Below, in pieces: positions 35,586-45,389 of a stretch of DNA of 64,000 nt. Position 1 is the first letter of the stretch; every line of letters begins with the position of its first letter. Made by a program: the position numbers and the translations under genes. The stretch spans positions 1 to 64,000 of the forward strand of contig CALUYN010000006.1 in the NCBI GenBank assembly GCA_944325025.1. Direction: 5' to 3'. This stretch comes from Candidatus Gastranaerophilales bacterium (GTDB lineage Bacteria > Cyanobacteriota > Vampirovibrionia > Gastranaerophilales > Gastranaerophilaceae). Below the pieces are notes generated by a model. It was not told the DNA's origin. It searched no databases and worked only from the letters and a program-made list of their open reading frames with translations.

Positions 35586-36668
35586 ATGAAAGATATGTTA
35601 GACAAGATTCTTCAGATTGAGAAGAAATATAATGAATTAGGTACTACCCTGTCGGATCCGGCTGTAATCCACGATTATAAAAAATTTCGCGACCTTTCAA
35701 AACAGCGAAAATCTATGGAGGAAACAGTTAACCTTTACTATGACTGGAAAAAGGCAGTTGACGCTATTGAAGAAGCAAAACAAATGCTTCATGAAGAAAA
35801 AGACGAAGAAATGAAAAGTTTTCTTAAAGCCGAAATTGAAAGCAATGAAGCTAAACTGCCGGAGTATGAACAGAGAATGAAAGTTTTATTACTTCCGCGC
35901 GATCCGATGGACGATAAAGACATTATGCTCGAAATCAGAGGCGGAGCAGGCGGTGACGAAGCAAACATTTTTGCCGGCGATTTAGCAAGAATGTATATGC
36001 GCTATGCCGATAAAAAAGGTTGGCAGACGCAGGTTTTGAGTAAAACCGAATGTGAAGCAGGCGGTGTATCAGAAATTATTATTTCAATAAAAGGTGATGC
36101 CGTATACTCGCAATTGAAATATGAATCAGGAGTTCATAGGGTTCAAAGAGTTCCAGCAACGGAATCGCAAGGACGTGTTCATACTTCTACTGCAACGGTT
36201 GCTGTAATGCCGGAAGTTGACGACGTTGAAGTAGAACTTAATATGAACGATGTTGAAATTACAACCGCACGTTCAGGCGGTGCAGGCGGACAAAACGTTA
36301 ACAAAGTTGAAACTGCTGCAAGGGTTTTCCACAAGCCTACAGGAATAATGATTTTCTGTACAGAAGAACGTTCTCAGCTTCAAAACAAAGAGCGCGCACT
36401 CCAAATTCTTAAAGCTAAACTTTACGATATGGAAGTTCAAAAACAGATGCAGGAAATTACGGATCTTCGCCGTTCTCAAGTAGGCACAGGCGATAGAAGC
36501 GAACGTATCAGAACTTATAATTTCCCGCAGGGACGTCTTACAGACCATCGTATAAATCATAATCTTAACGTAAATACCGTAATTGACGGTGATTTAGATG
36601 AATTAATCAATCTGCTTATGGAACACGACCAGAAGCTGAAACTGGAAAAATTAGCTGAGGTAAATTAG
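35586..36668 (+). CDS. prfA: Peptide chain release factor 1
   Basis: 360 aa. It terminates translation at UAA and UAG. Key motifs: GGQ in [16 protein letters not shown] and the RF1-type PxT region in [21 protein letters not shown]2 would carry SPF instead. The C-terminal [20 protein letters not shown] is conserved. The ATG has no ribosome binding site and appears leaderless. Its stop overlaps the ylxR start by 1 nt. Confidence 0.97.
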   Translation: MKDMLDKILQIEKKYNELGTTLSDPAVIHDYKKFRDLSKQRKSMEETVNLYYDWKKAVDAIEEAKQMLHEEKDEEMKSFLKAEIESNEAKLPEYEQRMKVLLLPRDPMDDKDIMLEIRGGAGGDEANIFAGDLARMYMRYADKKGWQTQVLSKTECEAGGVSEIIISIKGDAVYSQLKYESGVHRVQRVPATESQGRVHTSTATVAVMPEVDDVEVELNMNDVEITTARSGGAGGQNVNKVETAARVFHKPTGIMIFCTEERSQLQNKERALQILKAKLYDMEVQKQMQEITDLRRSQVGTGDRSERIRTYNFPQGRLTDHRINHNLNVNTVIDGDLDELINLLMEHDQKLKLEKLAEVN

Positions 36669-36913
36669 TGGCAGATAGAAAGTGTGTCGGGTGCGGAAAA
36701 ATTAAAAACAGGGAAGAATTAATAAAGATAACTAAGGAAAACACGCACGGCACAATCATTATAAACCCTAGCAATAAAATATTTGGCAGATCTGTATATC
36801 TCTGCTATAATAATTCTTGTATAGAAGCTGCTTATAAAAAAAATAAAATTTCAAAAGCCCTAAAAGCTTCTGTGCCGGAAGATTTGAAAGGAAAATTACT
36901 AAATGAGTTTTGA
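36668..36913 (+). CDS. ylxR: YlxR-family RNA-binding protein
   Basis: 81 aa with a GTG start sharing a base with the prfA stop. MADRKCVGCGKIKNREELI and GRSVYLC match YlxR (DUF448), a small RNA-binding protein of the nusA-infB cluster. It overlaps infB by 11 nt. Confidence 0.93.
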   Translation: MADRKCVGCGKIKNREELIKITKENTHGTIIINPSNKIFGRSVYLCYNNSCIEAAYKKNKISKALKASVPEDLKGKLLNEF

Positions 36914-39395
36914 TACAATTAGAATAAATGAATTAGCAAAAGAACTCGGACTGACGAGTAAAGAAGTTATAGAAAAATTCGCGCAAATTTCTGTAACAGG
37001 CAAAACTCATTCAAGTACGGTGACGCTAGACCAGGTAAAACGTTTAAAAGAATTTATTGCATCTGGCGGAGTTAAAGAAGCCAAAAAGCCAAAAGCATTT
37101 GTTGTTAAAAAGGCTAAAACAGCTGATTCTGAACCTGAAGTTAAGGAAGAAGTAAAAGAGGAGAAAAAAGCAGCTCCAAAAACAACTCTTCCTAAAATAG
37201 AAGTTGTTAAACCTAAACCCCAGAGCAGATTAGAAATTGTCCGTCGTGCACCTCAAAAACCGGCAGCAGATAAAACTGATGCAGATGCAAAGCGTCAAGC
37301 TTCACGCCCTGAAAGACCGCCGAGAGGTGAAAAAGGTAAACCTTTCCCTGCTAAAAAAGATGGTAATGCTCCTGCTAAAAAACCTTTTGAAAGACCTGCA
37401 GGAGAAAGAAAACCAATACAAAGAACTATTATATCTCAAGATATTTATGAAAATAAAGGTCAGGGCAGAAGGCGTTCGGCTGACGGGAAGAAAAAGGGAA
37501 AAGATTTTAATTCCAAGAAAGAAGAACAGGAACGAATTTCTTTAGAAAAAGCTGCGGCACAAAAACATAAGAAAAAAGTCCACAAGGAAGAAGAAGTAAA
37601 AGAAGTTAAACAGATTGTTGTAAACCGTGCCATGACTATCAGTGAACTTGCTGAAAAAATTCAAAAAACACCGGCTGAAATTGTTAAATTCTTGATGTTT
37701 CAAGGGATTATGGCAACTGTTAACCAACTTATAGATGTTGATGTAATTAAAAAAGTTTGTGCAGAATATAACCTTGAAGTTCTTGATGAAGATTTAGACG
37801 CTTATATGGAAGAAGAACTCGAGAAAGAGGAAAAGGTTAAAAAGCTTACCGAAGTTGATAAAAAATTATTGAAAAAACGTGCTCCTGTTGTAAGTATTAT
37901 GGGACACGTTGACCACGGTAAAACGACCCTTTTAGACAGTATCAGAGCATCAAAACATAAGATTGTTGCGACTGAAGTCGGAGGAATTACTCAGTCTATA
38001 GGTGCTTATACAGTTTATTTAGACAATAATCAGGAAAAGAAAATAGTATTTGTAGACACTCCGGGTCACGAAGCATTTACAGAAATGAGAGCACGCGGCG
38101 CAAAAGCAACTGATATTGCTATTCTTGTTGTTGCCGCAGATGACGGTATTATGCCTCAGACAATTGAAGCTATTAACCACGCGAAAGCCGCTGAAGTGCC
38201 AATTATTGTTGCAGTTAACAAGATTGATAAACCTGGAGCTAATCCTGATAAGATTTTGCAGCAGTTAACGGAGCACGGGCTTGTTCCTGAAGAATGGGGC
38301 GGTGATACAATTACCGTAAAAGTTTCAGCTTTGCAGGGCACCGGTATTGATGAGCTACTTGAATACATTCTGCTTGTTGCTGATTTACAGGATCTTAAAG
38401 CTAATCCGAAAGCAGAAGCGTCAGGTGTTGTAATTGAAGCAAACCTTGATAAAGGTAAAGGCCCTGTTGCAACTTTATTGGTTCAAAACGGTACTTTGCG
38501 CGTTGGTAACTGTATAGTTGTCGGAACAGCTTGCGGTCGTGTCAGAGCATTGCTTTCAGACAGCGGTGAAAGAATTCAAAAGGCTGAACCTTCTACACCT
38601 GTTGAAATTTTGGGATTAACAGAAGTCCCGCAGGCAGGTGATTACTTTGAAGTTGTTAAAAACGAAAAAGAAATGAAAGCAATTGTTGAAGAACGTAAAG
38701 AAAAAGAACGTAATAAACGGCTTGATGCAATGCTTCCTGCTCACGTCAGACGTGAGGCTGTTGCGGGCGAAGATGATATTCCGCAGTTGAATTTGATTAT
38801 TAAAGCAAATACTAACGGTGCTGCGGAAGCTGTTTCTCAGGCTATTGCCCAATTGGATTCAAAGGAAATTAAGACAAAAATTATTCACGTAGGCGTAGGT
38901 GATATTTCTGAAGCTGATGTAATGCTTGCTTCTGCTTCAAATGCTTTGATTTTGGGCTTTACGGTTAAAGAGGATGCAAATGCCCTTGCCGCTGCCGAAA
39001 AAGAAGGCGTTACAATTAAGAAATACGATATTATTTACCAGATTTTGGAAGATATTGAAAAAACAATGCTTTCACTTCTAGAACCTGAAATTAAAGAGGT
39101 TGAGCTCGGTAAAGCAGAAGTCCGCCAGGTATTTACAATCGGTAAAACAACAAGAATTGCGGGCTGCTATGTAACAGAAGGCAAGATTGTCAGAAGTAAA
39201 GATGCGGTTCTTTATCGTGACGGAAAAGAACTGTTCCGCGGTGCAATTGATCAGTTAAAACGTTTCAAGGATGATGTGAAAGAGGTCGCTCAAGGCTTTG
39301 AATGCGGTATATCATTCAGCAAATGGAACGACATTGAAGTCGGCGACATTATAGAAGTTTCAACTAAAGAAGAAGTTGAGCGACAAAGTTTATAA
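36903..39395 (+). CDS. infB: Translation initiation factor IF-2
   Basis: 830 aa, GAAAGGAAAA upstream. N-terminal helical IF2-N domain, a long Lys/Arg/Pro-rich linker, a second IF2-N, then the GTPase: GHVDHGKTTLL, DTPGHEAF and NKIDKPGANP. It delivers initiator tRNA to the 30S subunit. In many bacteria rbfA follows directly; here a pilin cassette on the opposite strand intervenes. Confidence 0.98.
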   Translation: MSFDTIRINELAKELGLTSKEVIEKFAQISVTGKTHSSTVTLDQVKRLKEFIASGGVKEAKKPKAFVVKKAKTADSEPEVKEEVKEEKKAAPKTTLPKIEVVKPKPQSRLEIVRRAPQKPAADKTDADAKRQASRPERPPRGEKGKPFPAKKDGNAPAKKPFERPAGERKPIQRTIISQDIYENKGQGRRRSADGKKKGKDFNSKKEEQERISLEKAAAQKHKKKVHKEEEVKEVKQIVVNRAMTISELAEKIQKTPAEIVKFLMFQGIMATVNQLIDVDVIKKVCAEYNLEVLDEDLDAYMEEELEKEEKVKKLTEVDKKLLKKRAPVVSIMGHVDHGKTTLLDSIRASKHKIVATEVGGITQSIGAYTVYLDNNQEKKIVFVDTPGHEAFTEMRARGAKATDIAILVVAADDGIMPQTIEAINHAKAAEVPIIVAVNKIDKPGANPDKILQQLTEHGLVPEEWGGDTITVKVSALQGTGIDELLEYILLVADLQDLKANPKAEASGVVIEANLDKGKGPVATLLVQNGTLRVGNCIVVGTACGRVRALLSDSGERIQKAEPSTPVEILGLTEVPQAGDYFEVVKNEKEMKAIVEERKEKERNKRLDAMLPAHVRREAVAGEDDIPQLNLIIKANTNGAAEAVSQAIAQLDSKEIKTKIIHVGVGDISEADVMLASASNALILGFTVKEDANALAAAEKEGVTIKKYDIIYQILEDIEKTMLSLLEPEIKEVELGKAEVRQVFTIGKTTRIAGCYVTEGKIVRSKDAVLYRDGKELFRGAIDQLKRFKDDVKEVAQGFECGISFSKWNDIEVGDIIEVSTKEEVERQSL

Positions 39396-39499
39396 ATATT
39401 GTATACTATTTTATCCAAGGATTATTATCAGGAAATTGCTAGCTGTAATTTTATGTTAGTCTAATACACTTTAGATCTGTATATTTGGTTGTATCTGAT

Positions 39500-40558
39500 T
39501 TATCTAATTCTAAACGGATAATCATTTTTATATTGCCAACCATCCATTAACAGAAGCTGAGCACAAAACATTGGTTCTGTTTTGCACAGTCTTTGAACAT
39601 TTTTTCTGTCGTTCAAATCTCTTGAAAAATCTTCTTCTCCTTCAGGTGGCTTAATAGTACCATTTATATCCCAAATATATTTGTATGGACCAAAGTTTCC
39701 TTTATCTAATGAAAAAGAGTATATGTCTGTTCCATAACTATTTTTACCCTTATCACAATTTACATCGTATGCAAGATTTGTATTATTCATAATGACGCAA
39801 GAGCCATCAGTAAAATAAATTTTTGCTCCTTCTGCAGCGTATTCTCCATAGCTTTGATGTTTTTCTATTTTAAGAACACTTGTAAAATAAGGAGTAAAGT
39901 GTTTGTCCCAAAATTGACGTGTGCTTTCGTATGAATTTCCAGGATTATCCCAGTTTCCTGAAGTTTCTCCTGTCTGATAATTGTATAGCATTACTGCCTG
40001 TTGCATTGTTGTATAGAATCTTTTTAATCTTGTTATGTATTCTGATTTACGGTGCTGTTCTATTAGCGAAGGCATGGTCATAGCGACAACCACACCGATT
40101 ATGCCGAGTGTGATTAGGACTTCAGCCAGAGTAAACGCAGCTTTCTCTATAAGTGAAGAGTGAAGGGTGAAGAGTGAAGAGAATTTGTCATTACGAGGCA
40201 GCGTAGCCGCTGCACCCGACACCTGGGTTTTGCATAAACTTTCTTTGTCTTGACAGAATTGCGCAGCACACTCGCAATGACAAGATAAGAAATAACGTGA
40301 ATTGTCTATGGCTACGTGCGTAGCACCCTCGCCTATGGGAGAGGGCAGGGGTGAGCTTTCTTTTTCCCCTCCCTTGAGGGGAGGGGAAGTAAAGGGGTGG
40401 GTGAGGTCAGAAGAACAGAAGACCGGAGGGCAGGGGCTATTTTCATTTATAGCTGTTTTTGTAAAATTGCAACAAAATTTATTTTTGATAACAGCTTCGC
40501 ATCTTTGCCTCTTGACATCTTTGCATCTAATGAAGAGATGCTGAAACAAGTTCAGCAT
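39500..40558 (-). CDS. Type IV pilin-like protein, locus 3 (phase-variable start upstream)
   Basis: Open frame continues upstream of the listed ATG to the C tract at 40664-40655; the likely start is 40689. The first 65 residues of this frame are almost identical to locus 1. Prepilin motif AAFTLAEVLITLGIIGVVVAM begins near residue 141, followed by a pilin stalk. The C-terminus differs from the other two (CAQLLLMDGWQYKNDYP), so the cassettes carry different head domains behind similar leaders. Separates infB from rbfA. Confidence 0.8.
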   Translation of the reverse strand: MLNLFQHLFIRCKDVKRQRCEAVIKNKFCCNFTKTAINENSPCPPVFCSSDLTHPFTSPPLKGGEKESSPLPSPIGEGATHVAIDNSRYFLSCHCECAAQFCQDKESLCKTQVSGAAATLPRNDKFSSLFTLHSSLIEKAAFTLAEVLITLGIIGVVVAMTMPSLIEQHRKSEYITRLKRFYTTMQQAVMLYNYQTGETSGNWDNPGNSYESTRQFWDKHFTPYFTSVLKIEKHQSYGEYAAEGAKIYFTDGSCVIMNNTNLAYDVNCDKGKNSYGTDIYSFSLDKGNFGPYKYIWDINGTIKPPEGEEDFSRDLNDRKNVQRLCKTEPMFCAQLLLMDGWQYKNDYPFRIR

Positions 40559-40664
40559 GACATTTCTTAAACTGGCTTGACCTCCTGACCTCTTGACATC
40601 CGGCCTTCCATCTAGCAGCTTAGCTGCATCAATTTCTATCGTGTACGCGCTTTCGGGGGGGGGG
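40318..40664. repeat. 347-bp pilin leader repeat, copy B
   Basis: Partner of 26465-26811, same orientation and length. It ends at the poly-G tract and provides homology for recombination between loci 1 and 3, 13.9 kb apart. Confidence 0.9.
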
Positions 40665-40689
40665 CACTTATAGCTTCTTTTTCAATCAT
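40636..40689 (-). promoter_or_regulatory. Pilin locus 3 start and G10 (C10 coding) slippage tract
   Basis: GGAGGTG lies about 5 nt before the ATG at 40689. The frame reads MIEKEAISAPPPKARTR then TAG. The C tract (40664-40655) has ten bases; eleven would join the start to the pilin frame. Confidence 0.85.
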
Positions 40690-40819
40690 TTTACACCTCC
40701 AGTTTTCTATTATATATTGTATTATTTATGTATTTGTAAAATTTGTCAATAGTTTTAACAAGCTGTTCTATTTTATTTTTGTTATTTCATGCTATAATTT
40801 TTTTACTAAGGAGAAAATT

Positions 40820-41164
40820 ATGACTCTAAGAAATGAACGTGTCAGAAAAGAATTAATGAGAGATATCTCAGATATTTTACGCAAAGAAGTAAGAGGTCTG
40901 GCAGGCGTTGTGTCTGTTGTAGATGTTGAAGTTTCTCATGATAATTCTTTTGCAAAAGTTATATACAGTGTTCTGGGTTCTGATGAACAGGTCGAAAAAA
41001 CAAAAGAAATTATAGAAAAAAGCACCCCGAAAATCCGTTATGAAGTCGGCAAACGCATAAGACTCAGATTAACTCCGGAGTTGAAATTTGTTTATACAGA
41101 TTCTCTGGAAAAGGGTTCCAGAGTCAGCGAAATTATTGACAAGATTTCTCGCGGGGAACTTTAA
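40820..41164 (+). CDS. rbfA: Ribosome-binding factor A
   Basis: 114 aa, AAGGAGA upstream and a TATAAT at 40793-40798. KH-like fold protein of late 30S maturation: RVRKELMRDISDILRKEV and RIRLRLTPELKFVYTDS are typical. It now has its own promoter, consistent with separation from infB by the pilin cassette. truB follows after 5 nt. Confidence 0.95.
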   Translation: MTLRNERVRKELMRDISDILRKEVRGLAGVVSVVDVEVSHDNSFAKVIYSVLGSDEQVEKTKEIIEKSTPKIRYEVGKRIRLRLTPELKFVYTDSLEKGSRVSEIIDKISRGEL

Positions 41165-41169
41165 TCTTT

Positions 41170-42021
41170 ATGTTTGGATTTTTGAATATTTATAAACCAA
41201 AAGGCATTACATCTCATGATGTTGTGGCAAAGCTTCGTCGTATTACAAAAATAAAACAAATCGGACATACCGGAACTCTTGATCCTTTTGCCGAAGGTGT
41301 CTTGCCGATTTGTCTAGGGAAAGCGACAAGACTTATTGAATATTTGGCTGATGACAAAGAATATCTTGCAACGGTTCAGTTTGGCGCAGCAACAACAACT
41401 TATGATCTCGAGGGTGAAAAAATTTTTACTTCTGACAAAAAAATAACCGCCTCTGATGCTGCAGCTGCTTTGAAAGATTTTGAAGGAGAAATCTCTCAGA
41501 TGCCGCCAGTGTATTCTGCAATAAAGGTTAAAGGCAAAAAACTTTATGAATATGCGCGAAAAGGTGAAAAAGTTGAAATTCAGCCAAGAAAGGTTAAAAT
41601 ATACGCAATTGAACTGAAAAGTTTTGATGAGAAATTACAGCAGGCGCAAATTCTTGTTAGTTGTTCAAAAGGTACCTATATCCGCTCAATTGCAAATGAT
41701 TTAGGTGAAAAACTAGGCTGCGGCGGATATCCTATAAAACTTGTCAGAACAAAAGCCGGAAGTTTTCGGGTTGAAGATTCTATTGAACTCCAAGACAATT
41801 TGAACGTCGCTGATGAATTGATTAATCCGGCTGATAGGCTCGAATATCCAAAATATTATGTAAATAGCGGCGAACTTGAAAAAATAAAGCATGGCATGCC
41901 GCTAAAAAATAAAAATTTTGAGCATGGCAGTATTGTTATTTTGATTTATAATGAAAAAGAAATCTGCGCAGTTGGAGAGGCAGATAATGATAAGATTAAA
42001 TTGAAGAAAGTGTTCATATAA
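41170..42021 (+). CDS. truB: tRNA pseudouridine(55) synthase
   Basis: 283 aa. It modifies U55 in the tRNA T-loop. The catalytic Asp is in GHTGTLDPFAEGVLPICLG (about residue 41). KGTYIRSIANDLGEKLG is also conserved. Its stop overlaps the next start, so it is coupled to the LmeA-like gene. Confidence 0.97.
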   Translation: MFGFLNIYKPKGITSHDVVAKLRRITKIKQIGHTGTLDPFAEGVLPICLGKATRLIEYLADDKEYLATVQFGAATTTYDLEGEKIFTSDKKITASDAAAALKDFEGEISQMPPVYSAIKVKGKKLYEYARKGEKVEIQPRKVKIYAIELKSFDEKLQQAQILVSCSKGTYIRSIANDLGEKLGCGGYPIKLVRTKAGSFRVEDSIELQDNLNVADELINPADRLEYPKYYVNSGELEKIKHGMPLKNKNFEHGSIVILIYNEKEICAVGEADNDKIKLKKVFI

Positions 42022-42875
42022 TGAAAAAGGTTTTATTAACGTTATTATTTTTGATTATCGGTCAAACAGGATTTGCGTCCTGTGATATTCAAAGTTGTGT
42101 TGCGCCTTATGATTTGACGTCAGGTTTTTCAAGGTTTTTCAGCAAAATAACTGGACAGAATTTCATCGCTTCAAAAATTGGTGAAAGCCTTACTAAAAAA
42201 GCAATAAAAAAAGAAATTACATCCGGAAAAATTGATGTTAATTTAAAATCATTCAGCACAAGAGATTTGAAAGCCGGAAGGTTTAAGTCGCTTGAAATTA
42301 CCGGTAAAGACGTTGTAGTTGACGGTATTTATATTTCCTATTTCAATACTAAAACTCTTTGTGATTTCAACTACGTTGTTCAGGATAAAAATGGTAAGGT
42401 TATAGTAAAAGAAGATATTCCGGTTCGGGTAAACGTTGTTATAACAGAAGACGATTTGAACAGTACTATGAATTCATCTGATTATAAACGTATGCTCAGT
42501 GATATAAATACAATAGGCGGTACTTTGAATTTATTTCAAATTGTTTCAACATCGGTAAAACTTAAAAACGGTAAAATGTATTATATAATGAAATATGCTC
42601 TTCCGTTTGTCAGAAAGCCTCAAGAAATTGTGATAAGCGCTGATTTATGTATTCATAATGGCGAAATTATTCTGGCAAATACAAATCTTGTTAGTGATAG
42701 TCTTGCTTTGGATGTGCATAGTTTTTCTAAAATATTGAATTATATTAACCCACTTGATTTTTCTGCTAAAATACTGGAAAATAAAAATGCAAGATTTAAT
42801 ATTCAAAATGTAAAAATTTCAAACGGTAAAATTGATATAGATGGACAAGTTACCGTTTTAAAAGATAAGGAATAA
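42021..42875 (+). CDS. Secreted LmeA-like (DUF2993) protein
   Basis: 284 aa with a signal peptide (residues 1-19, MKKVLLTLLFLIIGQTGFA). The body is a beta-rich lipid-binding-like DUF2993 pattern (LKAGRFKSLEITGKDVVVDG, ISNGKIDIDGQVTV). Homologues bind phospholipids at the envelope and are common in cyanobacteria. Overlaps truB and lies 5 nt before the GerMN gene. Confidence 0.75.
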   Translation: MKKVLLTLLFLIIGQTGFASCDIQSCVAPYDLTSGFSRFFSKITGQNFIASKIGESLTKKAIKKEITSGKIDVNLKSFSTRDLKAGRFKSLEITGKDVVVDGIYISYFNTKTLCDFNYVVQDKNGKVIVKEDIPVRVNVVITEDDLNSTMNSSDYKRMLSDINTIGGTLNLFQIVSTSVKLKNGKMYYIMKYALPFVRKPQEIVISADLCIHNGEIILANTNLVSDSLALDVHSFSKILNYINPLDFSAKILENKNARFNIQNVKISNGKIDIDGQVTVLKDKE

Positions 42876-42880
42876 AAATT

Positions 42881-43486
42881 ATGCGTAACAACGAGAGAGT
42901 ATTTTTATTAATAACAGGCGTTATAATGGTTGCTGTATGCTGTGTTTTGGGTTTGAGAATGTTTTACCATAATGACGAAAATATTTCAGGGCCTTTGACA
43001 CCTGTTCCTGAAACACAAATCCCGCCTGAAGAAAAAGAACCGGTTGAAAAACCTGTTGAAAAGGTTTATGTAAACGTTTTCTTTATCGGACAGAATGCGA
43101 ATAAGGAAGAGGTTTATAAAGCAGTTAACAGGGAATATGACAAAGATGTAGACGGTTCTAAAATAAAATTTGCAATTCAATCATTGATTGCAGGCCCGAA
43201 AACTGATGAAAGAGCAAAAGGTGTTTATTCCGAAATCCCTGCCGGAACAAGGCTTATTTCTATTAATGAATCTGCTGATAAAGTTATTATTAACTTGAGC
43301 GGTGATTTTGAAAACGGCGGAGGAACTGACAGTTTGTATAAAAGAATTTATCAGATTATAAAAACCGCCAAACAAAATACAACAAAACCGGTTTACCTTT
43401 ATATAGAAGGCAGCGAAGCCGACGTTATAGGCGGAGAAGGAATAATGATAAATCAGCCTTTGAACGACAATTCTCTGGATGGATAA
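42881..43486 (+). CDS. Membrane-anchored GerMN-domain protein
   Basis: 201 aa. N-terminal TM (about residues 8-28), a Pro/Glu-rich linker (IPPEEKEPVEKPVEK) and a C-terminal GerMN domain: VFFIGQNANKEEVYKAV, LIAGPKTDERAKGVYSEIP, VIINLSGDFEN. GerMN occurs in spore germination lipoproteins but also in non-sporulating bacteria, including cyanobacteria. No spore genes are nearby. Confidence 0.85.
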   Translation: MRNNERVFLLITGVIMVAVCCVLGLRMFYHNDENISGPLTPVPETQIPPEEKEPVEKPVEKVYVNVFFIGQNANKEEVYKAVNREYDKDVDGSKIKFAIQSLIAGPKTDERAKGVYSEIPAGTRLISINESADKVIINLSGDFENGGGTDSLYKRIYQIIKTAKQNTTKPVYLYIEGSEADVIGGEGIMINQPLNDNSLDG

Positions 43487-43756
43487 ATGAGTACAAAAGA
43501 TTTAGACTACTACCTCAATTTGAATTGGACTATAGTAGAAGGTGAGGATTTGGATTTTGACGGCAATCCTTACCATTATATTGAAATAAAAGAAATTCCG
43601 AGCTTTCTTTTTTGTGCAAAAACGCCGGAAAAAGCAAGAGAAAACTATAAAACACAGCTTAAATGGACGCTGCAAGTAATGCTTGAACACGGCGTTCATA
43701 TAACAGAACCCGGTGATCAAGACGATGAACCTGACTGGGAAAAATTATGCCCTTAG
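43487..43756 (+). CDS. HicB-like domain protein without HicA
   Basis: 89 aa starting right after the GerMN stop. A partial RNase-H-like HicB fold is suggested by YHYIEIKEIPSFLFCAKTPEKARENYKTQLKWTL. No HicA toxin is adjacent, so it is an orphan. It overlaps the convergent GntR gene by 4 nt. Confidence 0.6.
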   Translation: MSTKDLDYYLNLNWTIVEGEDLDFDGNPYHYIEIKEIPSFLFCAKTPEKARENYKTQLKWTLQVMLEHGVHITEPGDQDDEPDWEKLCP

Positions 43757-44901
43757 TTTTTGTTATAAACTTCTGCGTATTTTGGATTAACCGCAAGCCA
43801 TTTGAAGGTTTGTTCATCGGTTTCTGGAATGTCTATAACAAATGTTCCGCCGTAACGTCCGCGTGAAAATGCAAGATAGCCTTCTTTTGCAAGATTATGG
43901 AAGGCTTTTCTTATTGTGTTCGGACTTAAATCTAACTGTTTTGAAAGCTCAATGATTGATGGCAATTTTGCTCCAATTTCATAATTTTCTGCAATAAGTT
44001 TTTTGATATGATTTTGTGTCTTTTCATAGTAGTAAAACGCAGTATCAACAGCCGGTGCAAATATTGATGTTTCTTTTTTTATTGGAATATTCTTATCATC
44101 CGGCATTTTTACAACAGTTGTTCCGTAACGTCCGCGTCTTGCAAGCAGAATTCCTTCATCAATAAGTGTTTTCAGAGCATCATGAATAGTTTTTATACTT
44201 ACCGATAATTCTTTTGATAGTGCTTCATGGGCAGGCAGCCTGTCACCGACTTTCAACTTCGCAGTTATATAATCTTTTAAATCTTTTTCAACTTTTTTTA
44301 CAAGTGACACATTTTCTTCTACAGTATCATCAAGTGTAAAGTCTGTAGATTTAACTAACCAGCCGTTTTCATTAGAATTCTTGAACTTATGTTCGAGTAT
44401 GCCGATTGTTGAAAGGTATTCAAGGGCAAGTCTTGTAGTATTTGCAGAACTTGAAATATGCATTGCAATATGCCTTGATGAAGGCAGAAGCTGTCCTGCT
44501 TGAAAATTATTTTCTATGATATATTTTTTTATTGATGAAATCGCAATTTCACGTTTTGAGGTAAGTTTTCTTAATGAATTTTCTTTGTTGTTTCTGTCGC
44601 GTACGAGTGTTCCTATGCACTGTTTAGATTCAACATATCCAAGGTCTTCAATATATCGCAGTGCATTCTGAATTGTTCCTATGCTTACACCAAGAAGGTA
44701 TGCCAATTCAGGCTTTGACGGCAAAAGAAAGTTCGCCTTAATGTTTTTGTCACTATCAATCCAGGCCATAAGCCACTTAGCAATAGCAACAGCCTTTGAT
44801 TCTGTAATATTTTTTAACTGTGGAAGTTCTGCATTTATATCTTCAGTTTTGATTTGGTGCAGATTAGATTTTTGCGGAAGGATATATTTATTTTCTTTCA
44901 T
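43753..44901 (-). CDS. Regulator with four tandem GntR winged-helix domains
   Basis: 382 aa from the ATG at 44901 (AAGG upstream). Four GntR-like DNA-binding units at about residues 36-101, 118-186, 202-265 and 295-356, each with an LPS/LPA turn and a recognition helix, for example LPSKPELAYLLGVSIGTIQN and LPSIIELSKQLDLSPNTIRK. Units 3 and 4 share a wing (RRGRYGTTVV, SRGRYGGTFV). There is no effector-binding domain. DNA binding to repeated sites is inferred. Confidence 0.9.
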   Translation of the reverse strand: MKENKYILPQKSNLHQIKTEDINAELPQLKNITESKAVAIAKWLMAWIDSDKNIKANFLLPSKPELAYLLGVSIGTIQNALRYIEDLGYVESKQCIGTLVRDRNNKENSLRKLTSKREIAISSIKKYIIENNFQAGQLLPSSRHIAMHISSSANTTRLALEYLSTIGILEHKFKNSNENGWLVKSTDFTLDDTVEENVSLVKKVEKDLKDYITAKLKVGDRLPAHEALSKELSVSIKTIHDALKTLIDEGILLARRGRYGTTVVKMPDDKNIPIKKETSIFAPAVDTAFYYYEKTQNHIKKLIAENYEIGAKLPSIIELSKQLDLSPNTIRKAFHNLAKEGYLAFSRGRYGGTFVIDIPETDEQTFKWLAVNPKYAEVYNKN

Positions 44902-44991
44902 ACACACATACCTTATTCAATAATAATACACTATTTATAAAAAAACATCAATTATTTTTTTGCTAATTTATGAAGACAAATTTACATAAAT

Positions 44992-45018
44992 AAAAAAACC
45001 GCCTTGGCGGTTTTTTTA
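44992..45018. terminator. Bidirectional intrinsic terminator
   Basis: AAAAAAACCGCC-TT-GGCGGTTTTTTT; located between the GntR start region and the RHH gene end, it ends the RHH transcript on the minus strand. Confidence 0.9.
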
Positions 45019-45204
45019 TTCTAAAAGTGATTCCAAAAGTTCGGCATTTTTTACCGAAGTTGTTGACTGGCGAACTTTTTGCTTGTAAATATAGGTTCGC
45101 AGCGCCTCTCGAATTAATTCACTGCGTGATCGGTTTTCTCCGTCTGCTACCTGATCAATTCTGTGCAAAAATTCTTCGGGCATAGAAATTAATACTCGTG
45201 CCAT
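45016..45204 (-). CDS. Ribbon-helix-helix (CopG/Arc-like) protein
   Basis: 62 aa, AAGGAGA upstream. RVLISMPEEFLHRIDQVADG then RSRSELIREALRTYI is a standard RHH strand and helix-helix. Probably a DNA-binding regulator or orphan antitoxin; no toxin is adjacent. Confidence 0.88.
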   Translation of the reverse strand: MARVLISMPEEFLHRIDQVADGENRSRSELIREALRTYIYKQKVRQSTTSVKNAELLESLLE

Positions 45205-45389
45205 ATATTCTCCTTTTCTTTAAATAGTTCGCTTATATTTAAATAAAAACAATTTGATTTAAAAAAGTGCTATTTTTTATTTAAAAAATATATATTAATT
45301 TTGAAAAGCATTATATAGTGCGACTTTGGAGGGTATTTATTAAGTTAACAAAACTTAATACAATACTCAAAAATTGTGTAATTAATCTC

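Noticed and set aside
40302..40544. Plus-strand frame (and its twin at 26482-26691) through the 347-bp repeat
   Set aside because: It is the reverse frame of the leader repeat, with no start signal; being open on both strands reflects the repeat composition.
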